A stretch of DNA of 64,000 bases, from NCBI GenBank assembly GCA_028671895.1, contig CM053794.1, positions 40,998,501 through 41,062,500 of the forward strand, given 5' to 3'. The notes beneath the pieces were generated by a model. It worked only from the letters and a program-made list of their open reading frames with translations. It was not told where the DNA came from and ran no database searches. The DNA is from Oenanthe sinensis (taxonomy: Eukaryota > Streptophyta > Magnoliopsida > Apiales > Apiaceae). A program made the translations under genes and the position numbers. This document shows positions 57,583 to 64,000 of the stretch, in pieces. Position 1 is the first letter of the stretch; the number at the start of each line of letters is the position of its first letter.

Positions 57583-58860
57583 ATTTATTAATGTTTTATT
57601 TCTTCTTGTGCACAACCAGAAATGTAAAAATAAGATGTTAGGATTCTTAGATATAAGAAAAATGTCAAAAAGAAAGTTAAGTAAGGACAGGGTTGCAGAT
57701 AAGTTAAAACTTGAGACTATTATATCAAACACGCTCTAACAAACAGAAGTCAGAAGATGCATTGCAAACTGAATTAATCACCACCATATGCATAAGCACA
57801 ACCAGCTAGTACCAACCATTCGTGTAACCTAATAAGTAATAACAAATCAATGTCATTTTCATTATATGTATTAAAGGTCCACGGACAACCTAAAAGGTTG
57901 TTGCTACTGTGTGCAACACAAATAACATATTTTTAGACACAAGAAACCTGAATAATTAACTTATTCAGTCATCAATCGCATCTATTTTTTATTACTTTCA
58001 TAACTGGAGATGTGTTCCATAAGAATAAGTGTAATATGATGAAGAACTAAGTCTAAACAATCCAACTACTAAATTACTACCACCCCGAATTAGTTATATA
58101 GAGCAGAGCAGAGCAGGTAAAGAGTCATTCACATTATAAGTGTTAAAGCCACTACTTGAGTCAAATGATTATAAGAGCATCGCAATCCATAGTCAAATAT
58201 GTAATCCCAGTCTCGAAAGAAGTAAGAGCTAAAATCAGAGACTAGAAATGAGTACACATACAATTTAATTACATACTTACGAAGTCAACATATACAATTT
58301 CTAGAAATTCTACCTTGAGATAACACAACTACAAGTATCGGAAGCTTTCAAGACATAAACTTTATACCAAGTTCAAGTAAGTGTGTGTGTGTGTGTCAAA
58401 GTAAGAACATAGCATACGGTTGATAAAAAAAGAAACCCTAATAGCAACGAGAAATAACAAGGGCTCAACACCCAGAAAGAGTATATAAAGAAGTGATTGC
58501 AAAATCAAACCTGAGCAACTTGAACGATCATCCCACACTCTTTAAACCCCAAAAGTCAAACTTTTCAAAGACCCTCCAAAACTAAATCACCAAAAAGTTA
58601 AAATCTTCAAGCTGTGCAACATGATTCCAAGAAAACCCAGTTCGAATTTTCAAGAAACTTCCAAAATCAACAAGCACCTACGAAAAAGATAGATACAAAC
58701 ACACACATATAGATACAAAAAAGGAAAGAAACAAGGGCAAGAGAAAGAGAAAGGGGCGTGGAAAGAGAGATGAATTGAGAGAGTAAGAGGAGGAGGAGGC
58801 TAAGGAGGTGGGGGATGATTTGAAAGTTCAAAACTTGGGAGATGCGCGTGAGCTTTTTTT
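57583..58860 (-). promoter_or_regulatory. 5' leader, leader intron and promoter of the TREPH1-like gene
   Basis: The leader intron (58510 to 57605) is inferred from splice consensus only. A (GT)n run lies at about 58381-58397. The purine-rich stretch on the plus strand at 58740-58810 (CT-rich on the gene strand) is typical of plant leaders near the transcription start. Confidence 0.45.
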
Positions 58861-59208
58861 TAGTCTTGCTGAATGAAAGAGGAGAAAAACATGTATGTAT
58901 CCCATGTATATGTTTGATTTGTTTGATTGATGCTTACTGTGCTTTTTGTTTTTTATTCTTTACACTATACCCTAGCATTTCCACATTATAACGGGTCTCT
59001 CACCGAAAGTTACCTAAAAATATAGAAAGACTTTTTTAAATTTTTAATTATAAAATTATAATATAATAATAAAATTATACATACATAATACTAACTAAGA
59101 ATACATTTATTATTAAGAATATGTATATATATATATAAATAATAAAATAGAAAATATTCAATTCTATGTATATATATATATATAAATGATAATTATCTTT
59201 TTTAATTG
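58861..59208. other. AT-rich spacer; no gene seen
   Basis: Mostly A/T runs, with two short (TA)n stretches near 59127 and 59168. Confidence 0.5.
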
Positions 59209-59296
59209 AGAGAGATGGATGAGTACACTAAAGGAGCGGCTTGCTAATTCGTTGTACAAGTTTTTCGTATCGAGGGTTCGAATCCCTCTCTTTCCG
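59209..59296 (+). pseudogene. Degenerate plastid-type trnS-GCU (nuclear plastid insertion)
   Basis: 88 nt align with plastid tRNA-Ser(GCU) over the full length. The start AGAGAGATGG corresponds to GGAGAGATGG, the anticodon loop reads TTGCTAA, the variable arm is GTTGTACAAGTTTTTCGTAT, and the T arm and acceptor are CGAGGGTTCGAATCCCTCTC then TTTCCG. The D arm (GATGAGTACACTAAAGGAGC) and anticodon stem (GCGGC against TTCGT) carry several changes that break pairs, so it is unlikely to be functional. A nuclear tRNA-Ser would have a different acceptor. Flanks are ordinary AT-rich nuclear DNA. Confidence 0.8.
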
Positions 59297-59663
59297 TTTT
59301 TGTTGATGACTTGATGTTTGATTTCCCTTTCAAATTTCGTCAATCTTTTTTACTGTTTCCTAGTTAAACATATGGAATAGATAAAAATTATAATAAAATT
59401 TAAAAATCAAGCAAGGAAAATGAAAACTAAAATATTAAAAATAAACCGTTTAGTTAGAAATATATTTATATGTAAATTAAAATATATTAAAAATAAATGT
59501 ACAAATAAAAAATATTAAAAGTAACCTGTATGTATGACTCAGCGTCCTAAACAAAACAAAAGCTAAATCTCAACTTTTGCATTATTTTTCTATTACACTA
59601 TTCTTTTGCCTTTTCTATGTGATTTTGCATTTATTATTTTAGACAAAAAGGCACTAGCAATTA
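59297..59663. other. Flank of the trnS relic; no gene seen
   Basis: AT-rich. The first 40-50 bp after the tRNA could still be plastid-derived, but I cannot confirm it by eye. Confidence 0.4.
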
Positions 59664-59922
59664 CTCCCTCTGTTCCTTAAAACGTTTTCTGTTTTGACTG
59701 GACACGTTTGCCAACGCACATTTTTGATTGTTAATATCTTTAATTTCGTATTAGTATTAAATATAAAAACTTCACTATATTAAAGTATTCGTAAATATGA
59801 ATCAAACAAGACCACTCATTGTTATATTTTGTCTTATAAATTATGCGTAAATTAGTAGTCAATCAATTACAATGAATAGTGTCAAAAGTTAAACCCGGAA
59901 TTGTTTTTAGGAACGGAGGGAG
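59664..59922. mobile_element. Stowaway MITE, 259 bp
   Basis: Ends are CTCCCTCTGTTCCTTAAAA and its inverted partner TTTTTAGGAACGGAGGGAG, the classic Stowaway (Tc1/mariner) termini. TA duplications sit at 59662-59663 and 59923-59924. The interior is AT-rich and non-coding. Confidence 0.9.
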
Positions 59923-59924
59923 TA

Positions 59925-62900
59925 TGAGATTGATAAAAAGTGAATAACTTTAAAATACTGTTGGTAAAACATATATAATAACTAGCATAAAAACTCGGCA
60001 CATGCCCTACCTTGATTTTTCTTTGTTATCCTGTTTTATATTTTGATTATAATTTTTTAGAAATTTGATTTTTTTTATTCAATTATATTTAATTTGACTT
60101 CCAATTGATTAGTTAATGAAATATGATTATAATATCTTAGTATCATATCGATACATGTGTAGATAGTTTATATATATATATATATTAGTACTATTATTAA
60201 TTGCATCAATAAATCATAATTTTTTTGCGTCGGGGTGAACTTGTGGATTATTAAATTCTTTGTATTTGGGTTAGTGTATCTTGAATTTATTTTTGATATA
60301 AATTTGGCATTTGATCATTTCGAAAATTGACTTTGATATCATATGTGACAATCAAGACAAATTTTGAAGTTTTTTTGAAAGTAGGTTAAGTAACTCTGTC
60401 ACGCATAAGTACACATCACAGTGCACTGACCCAAATATAACTGTTGAAACAAAATTTACACCTATTTCAATATAGGATTGAAACTATTGTACGTATTACA
60501 ATTATTAATTCTAAACTCTTACATAAATATATTTTAATATTTAAAATATAATTTTCTTAATAGTATTTATATAACGTAATTATACATTATGTTAAATTTG
60601 AAATTTAATTTTTTTTAGCTCAACTATAGTCTCTATATTTAAATTAACTATAGTATTTTGCTTAAAAGTTTTCATTTATTACACAAATCCAAATATTTTG
60701 TATTTAACACAAAAATTATATTTTAAATTTGCATCTTTACATATACGATAATCATTGATATGATTTGTAGTTTAAAGTTTACTTATTTTTATTATAAATT
60801 TATTATACAAAATATGAATGATTATTTCATGAATCTGAATATTTATTATATAAAATATGAATTATTTTTTTGAATTTATATTTGTATGTTTATTGTATAT
60901 GTATAAGAGATAACTCTATCATATAAATTTATTTATTTTAAAAAAAATTGTAAAATAGAATTATATGATGTGTAGTATAATTTTTTACACTTTTATTAGT
61001 TTTATAATAAAATTATTAAGATTGAAAGGTTGTATATTCAATGCACACAATTAATAAAATAATATAATTTTTTATTATTTATATAATTAATGGTATTATA
61101 ATAATATTATTTGAATAAAATAACTCATAATTTTTTAAAATAACATGACAGATAAATACATATCATGCGCATGAATAAAAACACGTGTGATGAAGAGGTC
61201 ATGCAGTAAGAAGATGTATAAATTGTGATTTGTACAATTTCGTTTTTAAAAGACATTTTTGTAATAAATAATAAAAAAGAGCAAATTAATCATTTCAAAT
61301 CATGATGAATAAAATGTCTCATGATTAAAATGACTACTAATTAATAAAATATATAATATTATTTTATTTTCACGACACGATTCACACACACATGCACATA
61401 TTATGAGTATGATATTAAATTCACGTGACAATGTGGTATAATGATAATTTTTTTTAAAGACCGTGGTTAGACTGAAATTTAACTCATTTTAACAATATTT
61501 TTTAAATAAACAATAAAAAAGGTAAATTATACATTTTAAATCATGAATAAAATGTCTCATTTTAATCTTTTGTTCTCTCATTATGTATAGAAAGAGATTT
61601 ATTCACGGATATTATAATTCTAATCAATCGGTTACAGTATTAGAGTAATATTTACTATAGATAAAGTAGAATCGTAACGGGGATAGAGGGTGTGATTCAT
61701 TGAAAATATAAAAATATATACAGAAAAATGATGTAGATTTCACTGTAATAGTGGTTTTCCCTTTCTCTCTTACAATTTGTGGTGTCTTCCTTCTTTGTAT
61801 AGTTGTATTGCTCGTATTCTTTTTTACTCCAAAACTATTGACACATATCTTAATATTTGTCAATTTACTTCCATTTTGAGGTCATTTCATAGGAGAATTT
61901 TTTTCAAGACAAATATATAATAAAATAATAAGTAAAAAAATTTTGAGGTATAAATTTGAAAGAAAAAAGGTGGGAATTATAATTCTTTTAACTTATTAAA
62001 TTTTTATAAGAATTAATTAATTTAAATAATTAATAAATTATCGATATATTATCAATTTCACGTACTCGATACATTATATATTTCATATTTTATTTTTATG
62101 ATATTAAATTTATTATTAGATTGAATAATTTAAATAAAAATGATACTTCTTATCAATTTGTATTTAGTAGAGATAGAAAAAATACAACACCATTTCATAT
62201 TCGGCTTAAGTTCGAACTTGTATCTGAATAGAATTAATAATATTAATTTTAAATTAAATACTGTATATAAGTGTTCAAATTTATCACAATCATTTTTCAC
62301 GTCCTGTCAAGTTTTGTAATACACACGAGTGACTTCTTGCTACCTTTACTTGACCAATCAATGAGTTTCGATTGACCCAAAGCTAAATTAAGAGAGAAGA
62401 TCTCTATCAATTAAAACATTACTGTCTGCGATGTCTATATTCCAAAAGACAAATGACTAATAAAAGTAATAATTAACATTAACAATATCAATTTACATAA
62501 AAAAGTAAAAATAAAATAAAAATGTTATTACTACTTTTTCAGCTGACTAGGTATTTTGTCGGATATATATTGCGATTAAACGAGAACTTGCGGCACAACT
62601 TGTTGCCATTTACCTCGTATAAATGTATTTTAAAATTTCAACAATAAGTTCCAAAAAAATTATTGAAGAAATTGATATATGAGAAACTCCTATTACATAA
62701 AAAAAGTTTAAAAAATTATTTTTTTCAAGAAGAACAGGAAAATAATTGTTTTCAATCTACTGTTCCATATAATATCTTCATATTTTGTGTAAATAAATTT
62801 GATTATTACAAATTTTTTAATCAAAATTGTTCTATTTGGGTGAGACTCCTAATCCCACTCAAATCCCTAATTATTATATAATATTTATATATTCTTTTTG

Positions 62901-63142
62901 TATTTCATGTAAGTTCTTAAATTTTGTACACGTAACTTTAAGTATTTTGATTAAATACTTAAAATCAATATTTTTCATATAAAGGATCAGAGGAGTATTA
63001 CATAATTTTATTGCCTTTGAAATTATTTATTTATCTATTGACAAAATAAAAAAAGAAATGATCTCTTTGTATCTATTGACAAAAACAAAAAAGAAAAAGA
63101 AAAAGCAAAGCACGCAACAATAGCAACAACACTGCATGCATA
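59925..63142. other. Long AT-rich intergenic region; no gene seen
   Basis: About 3.2 kb at very high A+T. A diverged repeated block is visible (ATCATGATGAATAAAATGTC at about 61300 and AATCATGAATAAAATGTCTC at about 61542). No family-like protein, RNA or complete transposon was found. Confidence 0.5.
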
Positions 63143-63330
63143 CCACGTGTCAATATCAGGCATGGACACGTAGGACAAGCAAAGCAACAGCTGTCACATA
63201 AGCTAATCTTAAACGTGTCAATTTCATGTGACGGACACGTAGGACGAGCAAAGCAAGGGGCGTAACAAAGGCGCATCTTAAACCGACCTCCCCACGAAAT
63301 ATATAAATGGATACAAAGTTGAAGAAATTA
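63143..63330 (+). promoter_or_regulatory. Promoter with tandemly duplicated ACGT (ABRE-like) boxes and TATA
   Basis: Two copies of a unit of about 69 bp: the first carries CACGTGTC (63144-63151) and GACACGTAGGAC (63165), the second AACGTGTC and GACACGTAGGAC (63234). Both continue with GAGCAAAGCAA or CAAGCAAAGCAA and end with ATCTTAAAC. That gives four ACGTGTC-type boxes within about 100 bp. ATATATAAAT at about 63299-63308 is a well-placed TATA box. Confidence 0.7.
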
Positions 63331-63375
63331 GAATACAAAAGATAAATATAAGACAGTATATAGTATTAATAATCA

Positions 63376-63597
63376 ATGGCAACGAGCGAGTCCGAGAAAG
63401 AAGTGAAGCACGAAGACATATCACAATTATGCAAAGCCCACTGTTCCGGTGTTACTCCGGCCGACGGCGTGAAGGACCGGAAACCCACCGAAGATATTGC
63501 ATGTGGTGACGATGGCTCCGGCGATAAGTGCCGTCGGGTGCAACATCAACATAATCATTTCAAGTTCAAGGGGGCACAGCCTGATATATACTTGTAA
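63376..63597 (+). CDS. Small hydrophilic protein, unknown (73 aa)
   Basis: The ATG at 63376 has a favourable context (ATCAATGGCAAC) and lies about 70 bp after the TATA box. The product, starting MATSESEKEVKHEDISQL, is rich in Asp, Glu, Lys, Ser and Gly, with four Cys and a His cluster (QHQHNHFKF). It has no signal peptide or membrane segment. I do not recognise it. The promoter, with four ABRE-like boxes, suggests induction by abscisic acid, drought or seed maturation, and the hydrophilic composition would suit a LEA-like or metal-binding stress protein, but that is inference. A later exon cannot be excluded. Confidence 0.6.
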   Translation: MATSESEKEVKHEDISQLCKAHCSGVTPADGVKDRKPTEDIACGDDGSGDKCRRVQHQHNHFKFKGAQPDIYL

Positions 63598-64000
63598 CAA
63601 AGTTGTGAAAATTACAAACTGGTTGAATAATTCGATTTTGTCGTTAAAATTGGTCAACATTTTGTTGTATGATTTTTTTAGAAGAGCTAGGTATTTCAAA
63701 ATTTGTCTCAATTTTTTTTCCAGATGCTGCTCCGGAAAAATTTTGGAATAATTTTTGAATACGCAAAACTACTCCTTTTTTTATATACTATTACCGTATT
63801 ACATAAGAAAAATATCCTCAATCAACAAAAAATACGTAAACGTAAACATAACTTATCCAAAGAAGACAAGCTATACGGGAAACACCTACGTTAATACTCA
63901 ACTGTTTTAAATACTTGATAATTTTTTTGACTCACAATTTAGATATTTTAATTTTTTTTAGAAATTTAGTTGATTAAAATTGTTATTTTTTTTAATTTAA
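63598..64000. other. 3' flank of the small gene to the window edge
   Basis: AT-rich; probable 3' UTR, then intergenic. No further coding feature recognised. Confidence 0.4.

Noticed and set aside
63073..63338. Minus-strand Cys-rich open frames with internal repeats
   Set aside because: The repeats simply reflect the 69-bp duplication in the promoter read backwards; no start context or family match.
1..64000. CRISPR arrays, bacterial operons, or intact viral genes
   Set aside because: None found; the sequence is plant nuclear DNA, and the repeats present are microsatellites, MITEs and a hAT minisatellite.

Overview
The window is nuclear DNA of a flowering plant, almost certainly a eudicot. 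The genes are split by many GT-AG introns, introns and intergenic DNA are very AT-rich, and there are plant-only families (DYW-type PPR protein, AGC VIII kinase, HD-ZIP IV and SIZ1 fragments) and plant MITEs. The species cannot be fixed from the sequence. Four genes look like counterparts of genes I remember from a short stretch of Arabidopsis chromosome 5 (TMEM245-like At5g55960, EMC8/9 At5g55940, D6PK At5g55910, TREPH1/WEB At5g55860). They occur here in the same relative order, which suggests a conserved syntenic block.

Layout. 1-1.1 kb: 5' part of a multi-pass membrane protein gene (minus strand, cut by the window edge). 2.1-11.5 kb: a graveyard of exon fragments from at least four unrelated genes, namely RAPTOR1 WD40 exons in two scrambled copies, a coiled-coil protein, an HD-ZIP IV leucine zipper, and a 5'-truncated SIZ1 SUMO ligase with a nonsense codon. 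A Tourist-like and an Emigrant-like MITE lie among them. 11.7-15.1 kb: a mitochondrial GCD1-like gene (minus). 15.2-19.7 kb: AT-rich DNA with a probable LTR-like element. 19.9-22.4 kb: an hnRNP-like RNA-binding protein with two RRMs and a Gly/Tyr-rich tail. 24.4-27.1 kb: EMC8/9. 27.6-29.5 kb: intronless DYW PPR protein. 30.8-38.0 kb: RPAC1, the AC40 subunit of RNA polymerases I and III, with repeat-filled introns. 41.7-45.0 kb: D6PK-type kinase. 46.7-51.1 kb: SEC14-like lipid-transfer protein. 51.9-52.1 kb: possible 63-aa membrane microprotein. 52.1-54.0 kb: non-autonomous hAT element with a perfect 8-bp target duplication. 54.4-57.6 kb: TREPH1-like WEB-family coiled-coil protein (minus). 59.2 kb: degenerate plastid trnS-GCU copy. 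59.7 kb: Stowaway MITE. 63.1-63.6 kb: small hydrophilic protein gene behind a duplicated ACGT-box (ABRE-like) promoter.

The intact genes are mostly housekeeping or signalling functions and do not form one pathway: RNA polymerase I/III assembly, ER membrane-protein insertion, mitochondrial function, organelle RNA editing, auxin-transport phosphorylation, lipid transfer and touch response. Telo-boxes upstream of RPAC1 and the GCD1-like gene fit shared control with ribosome-biogenesis genes. No complete new multi-gene system was found. The most unusual parts are the multi-gene fragment cluster, the hAT element with clustered subterminal motifs and internal tandem repeats, and the ABRE-duplicated promoter of the unknown small gene. 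Exon boundaries were placed by eye from GT/AG sites, reading phase and remembered family sequences, and the phases were checked to close in every multi-exon model.
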